The position numbers were made by a program, and so were the translations under genes. Below are positions 7,944 to 17,377 of a stretch of 63,547 nt of DNA, piece after piece; within the stretch, counting starts at the first letter, position 1; each line of letters starts with the position of its first letter. Origin of the DNA: Blautia sp. GTDB taxonomy: Bacteria; Bacillota; Clostridia; Lachnospirales; Lachnospiraceae. The notes under the pieces are model-generated. The model had not been told where the DNA came from. It ran no database searches and was given only the letters and a program-made list of their open reading frames with translations. The stretch covers positions 1 to 63,547 of the forward strand of contig JAFTPT010000030.1 of the NCBI GenBank assembly GCA_017463155.1, given 5' to 3'.

Positions 7944-8267
7944 CTATTGAAGTCTGTCGTACTTGTCAGCCTTTCCTTTCGCTTTCTCAATCGGATATTT
8001 CTGTTCGTTCCTGGTCATCTTCTCATTCACAATCTCGTCCTCATCAAGGTCAAGTTTGTCGAGCATATTTCTGCAATAAACCAGAACATCTGCCAGTTCC
8101 TCTCTTACATGCGCAATATCATAATCTGTATCGCTCCATTGGAAACACTCTAGCAATTCATTTGCCTCAATAGAGATGGATTTCGCCAGATTGGCGGGCG
8201 AATGAAACTGATCCCAATCCCGATCCTCCGTAAACCTACGGATCCTGTCAATTGTTTCCTGGTTCAT
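7944..8267 (-). CDS. MazG-like nucleotide pyrophosphohydrolase
   Basis: A 107-residue all-alpha protein of the MazG/dUTPase-like superfamily that hydrolyses (d)NTPs to monophosphates. The signature is visible: NLAKSISIEANELLECFQW (an EXXE helix) followed by REELADVLVYCRNMLD (EXXD), which together bind Mg2+. The length is that of single-domain members. The ATG overlaps the TGA of the nuclease-helicase gene (ATGA), so translation is coupled. The substrate may be a normal, damaged or phage-modified nucleotide; sequence does not decide. Confidence 0.9.
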   Translation of the reverse strand: MNQETIDRIRRFTEDRDWDQFHSPANLAKSISIEANELLECFQWSDTDYDIAHVREELADVLVYCRNMLDKLDLDEDEIVNEKMTRNEQKYPIEKAKGKADKYDRLQ

Positions 8268-10159
8268 GGTTCCTCCTTTTTGTTGTGATCATCCTTACTC
8301 ATAGTAATCGTATCACCCGCCAATCTTGATTTCAGATACTGTTTAAGGTTCTCATCTCTGCAATATACATAACATCCATATCTACCTCTTGACATCAGTA
8401 CTTTGTAGATCTGTTTTACATATTGGCTGAGTCGCTTCTGCTGTCCCCTCAGGCCTTTCTTTCCGGAAACATCCTTATATTCATCAAAATCTACGAATAA
8501 AGCATGGCTTTCCGGATCATATTTTAAATCGTTACCGATAATAACCCCAACATAATCAAACTCAAGTCCTTGAACAGTATGAATACACCCTATCTGGTTC
8601 ACAGAGTCTTCTTTTATTGCGAAAAGTGCACGTTGGTTTCTTGCGTTCCATGGCATGCTAAAGTTCTTCTCTGGAATCGTAACGTCATCAACAGCTGCAT
8701 TTTTATCATCCGACCATTCCCATGCAAAGCCCGCAACCATACGAGAACTATTGTGAGTCTTCTCATTTCTAAGACGGATTATTTCGTACATATCATTTGG
8801 GTCATCAAAAATGCGAAACTCAAATTCCTTCTGATCCCATCCTTCAAAATTAGCCGTATCTTCAATTTGAAGTGTATGCGTCACCCAGTTCACAAATCCT
8901 TCGGCGCCAGAACACCGGAACTGTGCTTTCAGTTCCATTTCAACAACCTCAGAGCCTTCTGCCTCCGCTGCTTTACGGATTTCTTCCACGGAGCCTATAT
9001 CAGCAGGAACGACTTTCTGCGAATCATCTACAAAAAACACATTCAGCCAGGACGCATGAATGATATCCTGTATCTGGTTCTCACCTTTATACATAAATGC
9101 ACCTTTTCCCTTCAGACGATGTGCTTCATCTACGACAAGGACATCATATGCATTCATAGGAACACCAAAAAACGTACCCGCCCCTCCAAATAATGGGGTG
9201 ATATTTTTAGACTTGTCCACCTTGGAAGCAACAAGTTTTTTAACCATAACTTCACGAAAGGCTTCATTTGGAGCAACAAATTTTGCATTCAACCTTCTGT
9301 CGATCAAATTATGAAGGACCTTAAAAGAGATAACGGATTTTCCTGTCCCCGGTCCGCCTTTTACGATTATTGTCTTTTTGTTGTTAATTGCTTCAAGTTC
9401 TTTACAGATAGTATTATAGGCAATAACCTGCTCATCAAGCAGGATAAACTCATCATTACCGGTATAAAGTGAATCTACACAATCTACCAGTGCCATTGAT
9501 GGGCGAATCCGGCCATGTTCGATCTCATAGAGAATATCCATTCCGTTTCCGGCGCCGACCATCTTCTTCAGATAGTCCTGCAGTTTCCGATAATCATCAA
9601 TAAAGTAGATCGGTGCACGCTTCGTTCCTTCTCTGTAACGGGAATCCAGGAGCGGTTCAGGATCCTTCTTTGTATAGTTATGAAGATAGACACATGGAGA
9701 TCCGTCTATATCATTTGCATAGATTCCTTCATTCATCAGATTCATCATCCGGATGTAGCTCTCTGCCTGATATGAAGGATGTGGAACATCGTGAAATCCT
9801 CCACCGACAAATGTATGTACAAGTTCTGGAATGTCTGTTGTTTCTGCACTCTCCCATTGTTTTAATTCCACCAGGACATACTTTTTCTCCTGTTTTTCAT
9901 TTCGGCCTGTAACAATAAAATCGACACGCTTGCTTGTGTTGGGAATCGTATATTCGATCAGGACACCACAATCATCACCGACTCCAGAGTTTCGAAGGAC
10001 TCTCTCCATATACTGCATGGAGTTTCTCCAGGCTGTTTTTTCCGAAGGTGCCTCCCTATGGCCAATCCTCTCTATAAATCTTTCCTCGATAATATCAGCA
10101 ATATGATTTGATTCCACATCCTGCCTGAATGCCAGATTCGTATTACTGTAAATGATCAT
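8264..10159 (-). CDS. DUF2075 nuclease-helicase
   Basis: About 631 residues. The N-terminal part has a PD-(D/E)XK-like nuclease pattern (RVDFIVTGR, then VLVELKQWES, about residues 75-105). It is followed by a DUF2075/Schlafen-type superfamily 1 helicase: Walker A GGPGTGKSV near residue 268, Walker B VLVVDEAHRL, and C-terminal helicase motifs including IHTVQGLEFDYVGVI and YKVLMSRGRYG. The start MIIYSNTNLAF at 10159 is chosen. Longer in-frame starts would translate through the TATAAT box at 10203-10208 and into a terminator hairpin. Proteins of this kind are frequent in defence and mobile-gene settings. The coupling to MazG fits a nucleic-acid or nucleotide surveillance role (inference). Confidence 0.85.
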   Translation of the reverse strand: MIIYSNTNLAFRQDVESNHIADIIEERFIERIGHREAPSEKTAWRNSMQYMERVLRNSGVGDDCGVLIEYTIPNTSKRVDFIVTGRNEKQEKKYVLVELKQWESAETTDIPELVHTFVGGGFHDVPHPSYQAESYIRMMNLMNEGIYANDIDGSPCVYLHNYTKKDPEPLLDSRYREGTKRAPIYFIDDYRKLQDYLKKMVGAGNGMDILYEIEHGRIRPSMALVDCVDSLYTGNDEFILLDEQVIAYNTICKELEAINNKKTIIVKGGPGTGKSVISFKVLHNLIDRRLNAKFVAPNEAFREVMVKKLVASKVDKSKNITPLFGGAGTFFGVPMNAYDVLVVDEAHRLKGKGAFMYKGENQIQDIIHASWLNVFFVDDSQKVVPADIGSVEEIRKAAEAEGSEVVEMELKAQFRCSGAEGFVNWVTHTLQIEDTANFEGWDQKEFEFRIFDDPNDMYEIIRLRNEKTHNSSRMVAGFAWEWSDDKNAAVDDVTIPEKNFSMPWNARNQRALFAIKEDSVNQIGCIHTVQGLEFDYVGVIIGNDLKYDPESHALFVDFDEYKDVSGKKGLRGQQKRLSQYVKQIYKVLMSRGRYGCYVYCRDENLKQYLKSRLAGDTITMSKDDHNKKEEP

Positions 10160-10202
10160 TGGTCCATCCCACCCTTCCGATTCCTCTGTTAGTTCAAATA
10201 CA

Positions 10203-10208
10203 ATTATA
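10203..10208 (-). promoter_or_regulatory. -10 box of the nuclease-helicase operon
   Basis: TATAAT on the minus strand, extended by TATGC upstream, 44 bases before the ATG at 10159. The -35 region is poor (near TTTCTG), so the promoter may rely on the extended -10. Confidence 0.5.
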
Positions 10209-10260
10209 GCATATCGCCGGAAATACAGAAAGGTAATCCCTGGCATCTTTATGTAATAAA

Positions 10261-10290
10261 CGGCAGAGAAGGTTCTGTTCTTCTCTGCCG
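10261..10290 (-). terminator. Terminator after the LtrA-like gene
   Basis: CGGCAGAGAA and TTCTCTGCCG form a perfect 10-base stem, followed on the minus strand by TTTATTA. It ends the 19-kb-to-10-kb operon and insulates the nuclease-helicase promoter. Confidence 0.75.
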
Positions 10291-10344
10291 TTTCTTTATT
10301 CTTTACCACAACTGCACATAAAGACTTTATCGTAAACTATCTCA

Positions 10345-11445
10345 TCAGGATTTTGCCGTTTTCCTGATCGTAAAGAATACGAAGAAAACGTACACAACCG
10401 TGATCAGGATATTTACATACATGCGTTCCCTCATGAGGAGCATGCTGATCACAAAAAGAATGGTCAGGACAAGCACCGGTGCAAGGGATCTCCTGCAGCA
10501 CCGCCGTTCCTCTTTCGCAAAGGCCATGAGCGCAAACATGCAGCCGAACACCAGCAGAAAAGAGCCGATCAGCATCAGGGTCTTCGGCATCAGCCTGATC
10601 TTCTCGTCCTGCATGAACTCAAGAGCGGTCGTCAGATTGTTCATGCCAAACACCAGAAAGATGTGGATCATCATATAGCCGAGCCCCGTCGTCTCCTTTT
10701 CACGGTCGACGATGTGGTCATAGAGCATCTCATAGCAGAGAAAGAGCCCCACAACGATCAGGAAGCACATGGCCGAAAAATAGATGGAAGAAAAATCGAG
10801 CTCCCCTTCAAAATAGGACGCCAGCGCTATGATCATCTCGCCGAAGGTAAAGACCACGAACAACATGGCCCGCTCCGATAAATGCATAAAGTCAACGTTG
10901 GTCTGCCTTACCTTTCCGGCAATGAACCATGTGCCCGCAATACCGCAAAGGACCGCCACTCCGGCGAGCTGGACCCCGGTCGCATTGAATATGGGGATGG
11001 CGGCCAGTATAAGCGCCGCCTCTCCGAAGAGCACCTTGCACATACCGTTGATCGTCCGCAGTTCCTCCGGACTTTTCTGTTCCCTGCGCTCAAGCAGGAA
11101 CTGAATTCCGATATTGATGAGGATCAGGGCCCACGCCACGTGGTACTGGTTCTGGAAGCGTTCCCAGTGAAGCCTTGTCCCCTCACCGATATAGTACAGA
11201 AGATACATGTTCACAAACATGAACACGTGGTCACGGACCCGGTTCCGACCGAAAATATTGGTATAATAGGTTGAAAAATTCCAGATCTGGATCACGGCCA
11301 GGCTGCTGAGAATATAGGCCAGGTACACGGATCCGTTTACAAACCCGCCGTCTACATGCAGCAGGAGAGAATTATTCCGCCCGATGATGTAGACAAAGAT
11401 CAGATCATAGACAAGTTCAAGATATTCAACTTTCTTTTCACTCAT
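10345..11445 (-). CDS. LtrA-like low-temperature-requirement membrane protein
   Basis: A 366-residue polytopic protein with about ten membrane helices. The N-terminal signature KKVEYLELVYDLIFVYIIGR matches the V-x-x-x-E-L-x-x-D-L-x-F-V start of the LtrA family, named for a Listeria gene needed for growth in the cold. The molecular function is unknown. A ribosome site (AAGGAAAC) precedes the ATG. It lies 67 bases after the SpoIIE-type phosphatase on the same strand, with no terminator between, so it is probably the last gene of that operon. Confidence 0.8.
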   Translation of the reverse strand: MSEKKVEYLELVYDLIFVYIIGRNNSLLLHVDGGFVNGSVYLAYILSSLAVIQIWNFSTYYTNIFGRNRVRDHVFMFVNMYLLYYIGEGTRLHWERFQNQYHVAWALILINIGIQFLLERREQKSPEELRTINGMCKVLFGEAALILAAIPIFNATGVQLAGVAVLCGIAGTWFIAGKVRQTNVDFMHLSERAMLFVVFTFGEMIIALASYFEGELDFSSIYFSAMCFLIVVGLFLCYEMLYDHIVDREKETTGLGYMMIHIFLVFGMNNLTTALEFMQDEKIRLMPKTLMLIGSFLLVFGCMFALMAFAKEERRCCRRSLAPVLVLTILFVISMLLMRERMYVNILITVVYVFFVFFTIRKTAKS

Positions 11446-11512
11446 CTTCTGTTTCCTTGTAATCTCCGGTTCCTGTGACGCCGGGAGGACGTCCCCTCAC
11501 AGTCCCGTTTTG

Positions 11513-13795
11513 TCAGATATGTTTCCGCACGGTCAGGACATTTTTGCCGGCTTCATAATTGTAGAACACCTCATCCATCGTCTGTTTAACGATATGGATG
11601 CCCAGACCGCCGATCCTGCGTTCTTCCGGCCTCAGCGTGATGTCCGGATCCGGCTGGCTGACTGGATCGAAAGGCATGCCGCTGTCCGTAAAGACCAGCT
11701 CCACAAGCCGTGCAGCCGGATCAAACGAAAGCGAGATTCTTGCGTCTCCGTCTCCTCCGTCATAAGCATAATTGGCGATGTTCACAAAGATCTCTTCCAC
11801 CACAAGTGTGAAAGAAAAGATCAGGTCCTCGTCACAGTCAACCGCCTCCAGTTTTTCCTGTACAAACGCGTTGACCTCATCGAGGCTTTCAACCCTGGCC
11901 GGTACGGTCAGGATGCTTGTCTCCGGCTTTGCCCCTCTGTTGGGACCCACATACCGGAAAGCGAGCATGGTGATATCGTCAAACTGCGGAGCGTCCTTCA
12001 CAAACGCATGGATCGCATCATGCAGCCGTCTGATCTGCTCCTCCGCCCCGGCATCGGGATTCTCGTTAAGTATCTGTACGATCCGTTCCTCGCCAAACTG
12101 GGCAAGGTCTGCGTCCGTCGCCTCCGTTACACCGTCGGTGTATTGGAACAGACAGTCTCCGGGTTCCAGCAGCAGTTCATATTCATGATACCGGAGTCCG
12201 TCCAGGACACCCAGCGCCGGATCATGTTCATCCATCAGGAGTTCAAACACACCGTTCTTTCGCCTGATCACCGGATATTCATGTCCTGCGTTGGCTGCCA
12301 GAAGCCGCCCCGAGGACAGTTCCAGAATGCCCAGCCATGCCGTGCAGAACATGAAGGAATCGTTGTTCTGACGAAGCAGGTGATTCACATAGGTCAATAT
12401 CTCTTTTGGCGAACCGCCGCTCTGGGCATGATTCTTAAGAAGCGTCTTGGAAATGACCATGAACAGCGAAGCCGGAACGCCCTTGCCGGAAACGTCCGCG
12501 ATCGTCAGGGCCAGATGATCCTGGTCGATGAAGTAAAAGTCGTAGAAATCTCCTCCGACCTCCTTCGCCGGCGTCATGCTGGCGTAAAGATCGATCTCTT
12601 CCCTGTCCGGGAACGGTGGAAAAACACCGGGCAGCATATCTCTCTGAATCTTGGAAGCAACATCCAGCTCCGCCCCGATCCGTTCCTTCTCGGCGGTTAC
12701 TGTTTTGAGGTTTTCCGTATAATTCTCGACTTCCTGCACAAGACCCACGCAGGTCCTGGTCAGATTGCTGACTTCCCCGTATCCATACCGGTATGGTTTG
12801 CACCTGGCCGTAACGGTTCCCGGGTCCAGGCTGCCTTCCTCATGTGCCGTATACTGTTCCAGCACGTCCGAAAGGTGAAGGATCGGTTTGGTGACCTTCT
12901 TCTCGATGGAGCGCATAAACAGCATCTCGATGAGCAGCAGCGCATTCAGCATCACCGCGAGCATCACATAATACCAGTTCCAGAATGAGAAGTAGCGTTC
13001 GAGGGAGATGATCGAGTCTTCCGACCATTCCGTCGCGCTCTGCTTTACGATAACGTCATACTCCTGAAAAAGGTCCGGATCCAGATAATACGAGGTACGG
13101 TACAAAAGATACGCACCGATCACCGAAGCGATCACGCCGATAAGCAGAAAGGCGAGCACCATCCTCTCATTGATGGTCACCGTCCTGTTTCGGATCACGG
13201 ACACGACCACGACCACAGGAATACCGACGATCAGGACCGCATTCAGATACTGTGTATACAATACCGCCCAGGACAGCAGGTTATCTGTGTTGAGCGGGGC
13301 TGACGTCCCGATTCCATAAAATGCAACCAGAACGGCCACACTCACGAGCATGATGAGATAATACTTGAAAACATGCAAAGATGTATCCAGCCTCGGATAC
13401 CTGACTCGCTCTTCTCCCCTCAGCGGTATGGAATACCACAGGACCGCGGGCAGTGCAGAATAGACGATCAGCACCAGGTTCGTCATCGCAACATAGAACG
13501 TTTCACTCGGCAATCCGCTCGCGGGCTTGACGATCAGGAAGTACTGCACCGCGGAGACAAGCCCCGAAAGCAGACAGCCGATGACGCCCCAGATTCCCTG
13601 CAAAAACCCGAATATGGGCAGGATCGCCACCGCCGGGTCAAAATCGGAGATCACGCGGATGTCCGAGAGCAGGGTCGATAAATAGGCAAACCCCCTGCAC
13701 AAAAGGAAGCATACCAGCACCGACAGAAGGTTCTTCTTCCATCCGTAGCTGCGGATCAGGCCGAAGCCGGATCTCCATTTCTTTTCTTCATTCAT
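11513..13795 (-). CDS. Membrane SpoIIE-type PP2C phosphatase fused to an HATPase kinase domain
   Basis: A 760-residue sensor-effector. About residues 20-300 hold eight or so membrane helices. A HAMP-like stretch and coiled coil lead to a PP2C/SpoIIE phosphatase domain (about 400-600) with metal-binding EVGGDFYDFY, IADVSGKGVPASLFM and FDDITMLAF. A C-terminal HATPase domain of RsbW/SpoIIAB type (about 625-760) has N-box VVEEIFVNIANYAY, FTDSGMPFDP and GGLGIHIV. One polypeptide thus carries both the phosphatase and the probable kinase for a STAS protein, which is encoded three bases upstream. Signals sensed by the membrane part would set the phosphorylation state of that partner. No sigma factor is nearby. 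Confidence 0.92.
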   Translation of the reverse strand: MNEEKKWRSGFGLIRSYGWKKNLLSVLVCFLLCRGFAYLSTLLSDIRVISDFDPAVAILPIFGFLQGIWGVIGCLLSGLVSAVQYFLIVKPASGLPSETFYVAMTNLVLIVYSALPAVLWYSIPLRGEERVRYPRLDTSLHVFKYYLIMLVSVAVLVAFYGIGTSAPLNTDNLLSWAVLYTQYLNAVLIVGIPVVVVVSVIRNRTVTINERMVLAFLLIGVIASVIGAYLLYRTSYYLDPDLFQEYDVIVKQSATEWSEDSIISLERYFSFWNWYYVMLAVMLNALLLIEMLFMRSIEKKVTKPILHLSDVLEQYTAHEEGSLDPGTVTARCKPYRYGYGEVSNLTRTCVGLVQEVENYTENLKTVTAEKERIGAELDVASKIQRDMLPGVFPPFPDREEIDLYASMTPAKEVGGDFYDFYFIDQDHLALTIADVSGKGVPASLFMVISKTLLKNHAQSGGSPKEILTYVNHLLRQNNDSFMFCTAWLGILELSSGRLLAANAGHEYPVIRRKNGVFELLMDEHDPALGVLDGLRYHEYELLLEPGDCLFQYTDGVTEATDADLAQFGEERIVQILNENPDAGAEEQIRRLHDAIHAFVKDAPQFDDITMLAFRYVGPNRGAKPETSILTVPARVESLDEVNAFVQEKLEAVDCDEDLIFSFTLVVEEIFVNIANYAYDGGDGDARISLSFDPAARLVELVFTDSGMPFDPVSQPDPDITLRPEERRIGGLGIHIVKQTMDEVFYNYEAGKNVLTVRKHI

Positions 13796-13798
13796 TTC

Positions 13799-14098
13799 TT
13801 ATTCCAGATTCAGGAAAGTATCAAAGCCCGTCACCTTGAATACGTTAATGATATTCTTGCTGGCACCGCGGATCTTCATGCTGCCGTTCTTGCTGTTCAT
13901 CCAGTTCTGTGCAGCCAGGACCGTACGAAGTCCCGCTGAGGAGATGTAGGCAACCTGGGTAAAATCAAGGACCAGTTCCGTCACGCCGTCGATGGAAGCC
14001 TTGATCGCATCCTCCAGTTCCGGCGCGGTCTGCGTGTCGACTCGTCCTTCGATCATCATGGTAAGGGTCGTGTTTTCCAGCTGATTGTTGATCGTCAT
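13799..14098 (-). CDS. STAS-domain anti-anti-sigma-like protein
   Basis: A 99-residue single STAS domain of the SpoIIAA/RsbV family. The phosphorylatable serine lies in the usual place, FTQVAYISSAGLRTVLAAQ (S55 or S56 region). It follows a GGAGG site and ends three bases before the phosphatase/kinase start, so the pair is made together. In known systems the unphosphorylated form binds an HATPase partner. Here candidate partners are the HATPase domain of the next gene and the HATPase-like tail of the AMP-ligase encoded upstream. Confidence 0.93.
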   Translation of the reverse strand: MTINNQLENTTLTMMIEGRVDTQTAPELEDAIKASIDGVTELVLDFTQVAYISSAGLRTVLAAQNWMNSKNGSMKIRGASKNIINVFKVTGFDTFLNLE

Positions 14099-14162
14099 GA
14101 TAGTATCCTCCTAATTCGTTCATGTGTAGTCCGGCACGGCCGGGATTGTCTGTCCTTTTCCT

Positions 14163-15371
14163 TTACGGGAGCAGGTAATCGTTCCAGATATTTGCAAATA
14201 CCTCGATCCGTGGATACGCGTAGACCACGATGGCCACCGTCGCGATCCAGACGAGGACAGTAAATGCGATCATTTTTGCCCCTTTCAGGTTGGCAAAATG
14301 GATGTTCCAGTACTTTTCGTTCAGTTCCACGATCGCGTAACAGACGACGATGAGAAGCAGGCTGTACACGATCGGGAGCACCCTTCCGGGGAGTACATGG
14401 CCGGTGGCGGCGATCAGGATCGTCTGCACCGGAAGAATAAACATGTAGTGAACACAGTAGTAATTATTGATATGTGCCGAAAACTGTGTGACGATCTTCG
14501 GAAGCTTTCCGTCAAACAGCTTCACGAACTTGTACAGCAGCGCCAGGACTCCCAGGGTAAAGAGGCAGGTCGCGATGGCGTCCGGCAGCGGTTTCATGTT
14601 GTACTGGAGATCCGACCCCAGTTCAGGAAGGAAGGACATCTCCAGCGCGAACCGGAGCACATAGTAGACGAGGGCCAGCGGGAAGCAGATCGCCATGATC
14701 CTGTTCGCGAGTGCATCCTTGTCCTTGACTCTCGGATAATAGCCGCCGATAAAATAGCCGAACGCTGCAAAAATAAAGTAGCAGAACAGCGGAAAGTAGG
14801 CTTCCGCATCGGTGATGATGAAATATCCGAGCAGCTGGCTGGCCAGGTAACTGTCCGGCGACGGAACCGTGTGCCAGGCAAGCAGTGCGAGAAAGCTCAT
14901 CACCACGCTGATCCCGAGGATCGTCCCGTTCTTCAGCTTCAGTTTTTTGAACAAAGCCATCAGAAGGAACGCAAGTCCCGCAAAGCTCAGGATATCCGAC
15001 TGCAGGACCAGGAAGGAATTGGCGATGAAAAACTGCCTGCCTGTGATCCAGTAGGCGATCAGGTTCGGAAGCGCGTTCCGCATGATGTTCAGGAACTGGC
15101 CGATGGTCAGCAGGGCAAAGCCCCGGACCAGATAGGCCGACGATGACTGTCTGCGCATATAGCACATGCCGATGCCCATGCATGTCATGAAGGTCGCCGC
15201 CCCGAAAAACTCAGTGAGATAATCATCGATCACGCTCGGCATGACCTGCTTTCCCAGATCGAGAACGACATGGACAACGATCATTCCGACCACGCAGAGT
15301 GCTTTCAGAAGATCCAGCTCCGGCTGACGCCCTGTGTTTACTTTTTCATCTGCAAAATACCGGCTGCTCAT
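14163..15371 (-). CDS. Polytopic membrane protein, acyltransferase-like
   Basis: 402 residues with about ten to eleven membrane helices. The opening RQPELDLLKALCVVGMIVVHVVLDLG has the [R/E]xxxLDxLK...H pattern of acyltransferase-3/heparan-acetyltransferase-like proteins, with a His at the end of helix 1. Its start overlaps the stop of the AMP-ligase by four bases (ATGA), so the two are translated as a pair. This suggests it uses or transports the acyl product of that ligase. The family assignment is weaker than for the gene at 770-1855. Confidence 0.7.
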   Translation of the reverse strand: MSSRYFADEKVNTGRQPELDLLKALCVVGMIVVHVVLDLGKQVMPSVIDDYLTEFFGAATFMTCMGIGMCYMRRQSSSAYLVRGFALLTIGQFLNIMRNALPNLIAYWITGRQFFIANSFLVLQSDILSFAGLAFLLMALFKKLKLKNGTILGISVVMSFLALLAWHTVPSPDSYLASQLLGYFIITDAEAYFPLFCYFIFAAFGYFIGGYYPRVKDKDALANRIMAICFPLALVYYVLRFALEMSFLPELGSDLQYNMKPLPDAIATCLFTLGVLALLYKFVKLFDGKLPKIVTQFSAHINNYYCVHYMFILPVQTILIAATGHVLPGRVLPIVYSLLLIVVCYAIVELNEKYWNIHFANLKGAKMIAFTVLVWIATVAIVVYAYPRIEVFANIWNDYLLP

Positions 15372-17377
15372 TTGATCACCTTGTAGCGCATCAGGTAGTC
15401 CTTGACGCTGAAATCATCGTTGTAGGTATAATCGAGACAGTATTCGGTCTCACCGTCCGCATTCTCACCGGACGCATAGGAATCGACGTTGGCCAGGATG
15501 ATCCGCGCGCTGATCGAGGCGTCCTCGGATTCGAGGGAGTACTTTCTGCCGGTGTCGGTGAAGCGCAGGCGCATCCACTGCGGCATGAGCAGCACTTCCA
15601 TACGGATCTCTCCGTTCTCCTCAAACGCGTTGTCGATACGGTCTGTCAGCATTTCTTCCACGCTCAGGCGGATCTGACCCGCTTTTTCTTCATCAAAGTG
15701 AAGCTGCTCCGCAAGCTGCTGGATCATGGAGCAGGCAGGTACGATGGTGTAGTTGCGGTTCTTTACCTTGAGGTCAAGGATCCGCAGACCTTCGTTCATG
15801 GCGGCTGTCAGTGCAAGCTCATACAGCCTTCCGATCATGTCCGTATGCAGACCCCTCTGGTTCAGCTTGCCGTTCTCGTTGAGAGGGAACGCGTCATAGA
15901 CAAAGAAATGAGACGGAACCTTGAAGGAAGCCAGTTTGTTTTTGAGCCGGGCTCTCAGATCGTCTTCATCCAGCGGGCCCTTCTTAAGCACAACGCAGGC
16001 CTCCACGCTCTCACCCCAGATCGGGTGTGTCGCTCCCATGACCTTGGCTTCACGGATCTCGGGCTGTTCCATCAGGGCTCTCTCGATCTCGACGGGAGAA
16101 ATGTTCTCGCCGCTGCGGATGATAATGTCCTTGATACGGCCGGAAAACTGCAGCATACCGTCCTCGTCAAAGCGGCCGAGGTCACCGGTGTGAAGCCATC
16201 CGTCCTTGTCGATCGCCTGTTTTTCTTCGGGCAGGCCATAGTAGCCGTTCATCAGGCTCGGACCCTTGACGACGATCTCACCGATCTCGCCCTGTGCCGC
16301 AAAGCCGGTATCCGCATTCCAGATGCGCACCTCATGGTTGGGAAGGCTTCGTCCGACGGAGACTGCTCTCCTTTCCAGCGGATCCTGGGGAGTCTCCACG
16401 GTGATCACGGGTGAACACTCGGTCTGTCCGTAGCCGCACAGCAGCTTGCCGCCTCCGAGGAGCTTTTCGAAGCGCATCATTTCCACAGGCGTTGTAAAGC
16501 CGCCTCCGACGATGCAGAGCTCCAGCTGTCCGGAGAGCTTTTCTTCGAATTCCGGCATCGAGGTCAGCATCCCGTAGATCGCTCCGACCGAGCACATATT
16601 CGTGATCTGGTTCTCATAGATCATCTGCAGCAGGGTATCCGGTTTCAGAAGCGGTGTCAGGAACACGTGACGGCCCATCGCCAGGTAGGCATGGGCGACC
16701 ATCAGTCCATAGCTGTGGAAGGTCGGAAGCGCCAGGCAGAGCTTTTCGCCGACGGCGTCGCCCAGCATAAGCATAGCGCCTTCGCAATTGCTGAGGACGG
16801 AACGTGAGGACTGCAGGACCGCCTTGGGGATGGATGTCGTACCGGTGGTGTAGATGATGACCTGGGAATCCTCCGGTTTTGTTCTCGTATAAGCCTCTTC
16901 GAGAAGCTTCTGATCCTCCGCGGAGATCGGTGCGAAGGCTGTGGGCTCTACAAATGCGGTGGCCGGGAAGATGTGCTGCGCCGGTACGCCGCCGTCCATA
17001 AGGGCTTTTGCAGCCGCGTTCGGATCCGCGATGCTGATCGTGTTTCCGCCGATGATACCCCAGGAGGCATCGACCATCTTTGTAAGGGCACTGACATCAG
17101 CAGCCTTCAATCCGTAATTCATAAGGGAAGCCACACCGCCGGCCTGGGTGATGCCAAAAAAGGCAACCATCCACTCGATCCCGTTAAATCCCCAGAGGAC
17201 AGCCTTGTCGCCCTTCTGGAAGCCCGCATGGAGCAGCTTCAGCGTACAGTTGTCCGCCGCTCTCTTCAGCTGTCCGTACGTGACGGTTGTTCCGCGGCTG
17301 GTAATCGCCGGACGGTCCGGATATTCAAGCGCACCCTGGATCAATGTCTGTGAAAAAAGTTTTGTCTCAAATCTCAT
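15368..17377 (-). CDS. AMP-forming acyl-CoA ligase fused to a degenerate HATPase-like domain
   Basis: A 669-residue fusion. Residues 1 to about 500 are an ANL-superfamily acyl-activating enzyme: P-loop IIYTTGTTSIPKAV, GYGQTECSP, the hinge region GDLGRFDEDGMLQFSGRIKD, and the C-terminal lysine in ENGKLNQ. About residues 510-669 resemble an RsbW-type HATPase, with SVEEMLTDRIDNAF in the N-box position and FTDTGRKYSLES for the G1 box. The N-box Asn is replaced by Asp and the glycine-rich G2 box is missing, so it probably does not bind ATP normally. A tail of this kind could dock the STAS protein encoded downstream. The gene overlaps both neighbours by four bases. The start follows GAGGAGAAG. The acyl substrate is unknown. 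Confidence 0.88.
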   Translation of the reverse strand: MRFETKLFSQTLIQGALEYPDRPAITSRGTTVTYGQLKRAADNCTLKLLHAGFQKGDKAVLWGFNGIEWMVAFFGITQAGGVASLMNYGLKAADVSALTKMVDASWGIIGGNTISIADPNAAAKALMDGGVPAQHIFPATAFVEPTAFAPISAEDQKLLEEAYTRTKPEDSQVIIYTTGTTSIPKAVLQSSRSVLSNCEGAMLMLGDAVGEKLCLALPTFHSYGLMVAHAYLAMGRHVFLTPLLKPDTLLQMIYENQITNMCSVGAIYGMLTSMPEFEEKLSGQLELCIVGGGFTTPVEMMRFEKLLGGGKLLCGYGQTECSPVITVETPQDPLERRAVSVGRSLPNHEVRIWNADTGFAAQGEIGEIVVKGPSLMNGYYGLPEEKQAIDKDGWLHTGDLGRFDEDGMLQFSGRIKDIIIRSGENISPVEIERALMEQPEIREAKVMGATHPIWGESVEACVVLKKGPLDEDDLRARLKNKLASFKVPSHFFVYDAFPLNENGKLNQRGLHTDMIGRLYELALTAAMNEGLRILDLKVKNRNYTIVPACSMIQQLAEQLHFDEEKAGQIRLSVEEMLTDRIDNAFEENGEIRMEVLLMPQWMRLRFTDTGRKYSLESEDASISARIILANVDSYASGENADGETEYCLDYTYNDDFSVKDYLMRYKVIK

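Noticed and set aside
10160-10309. Extended N-terminus of the nuclease-helicase
   Set aside because: The extra 50 codons cover the TATAAT box and reach into a terminator hairpin, so they are leader DNA.
11510-12988. Long plus-strand open frame of 492 codons opposite the SpoIIE-type gene
   Set aside because: It is the complement of a gene with clear PP2C and HATPase motifs. Its protein has no family features and is rich in His, Arg and Gln as expected for GC-rich antisense frames.
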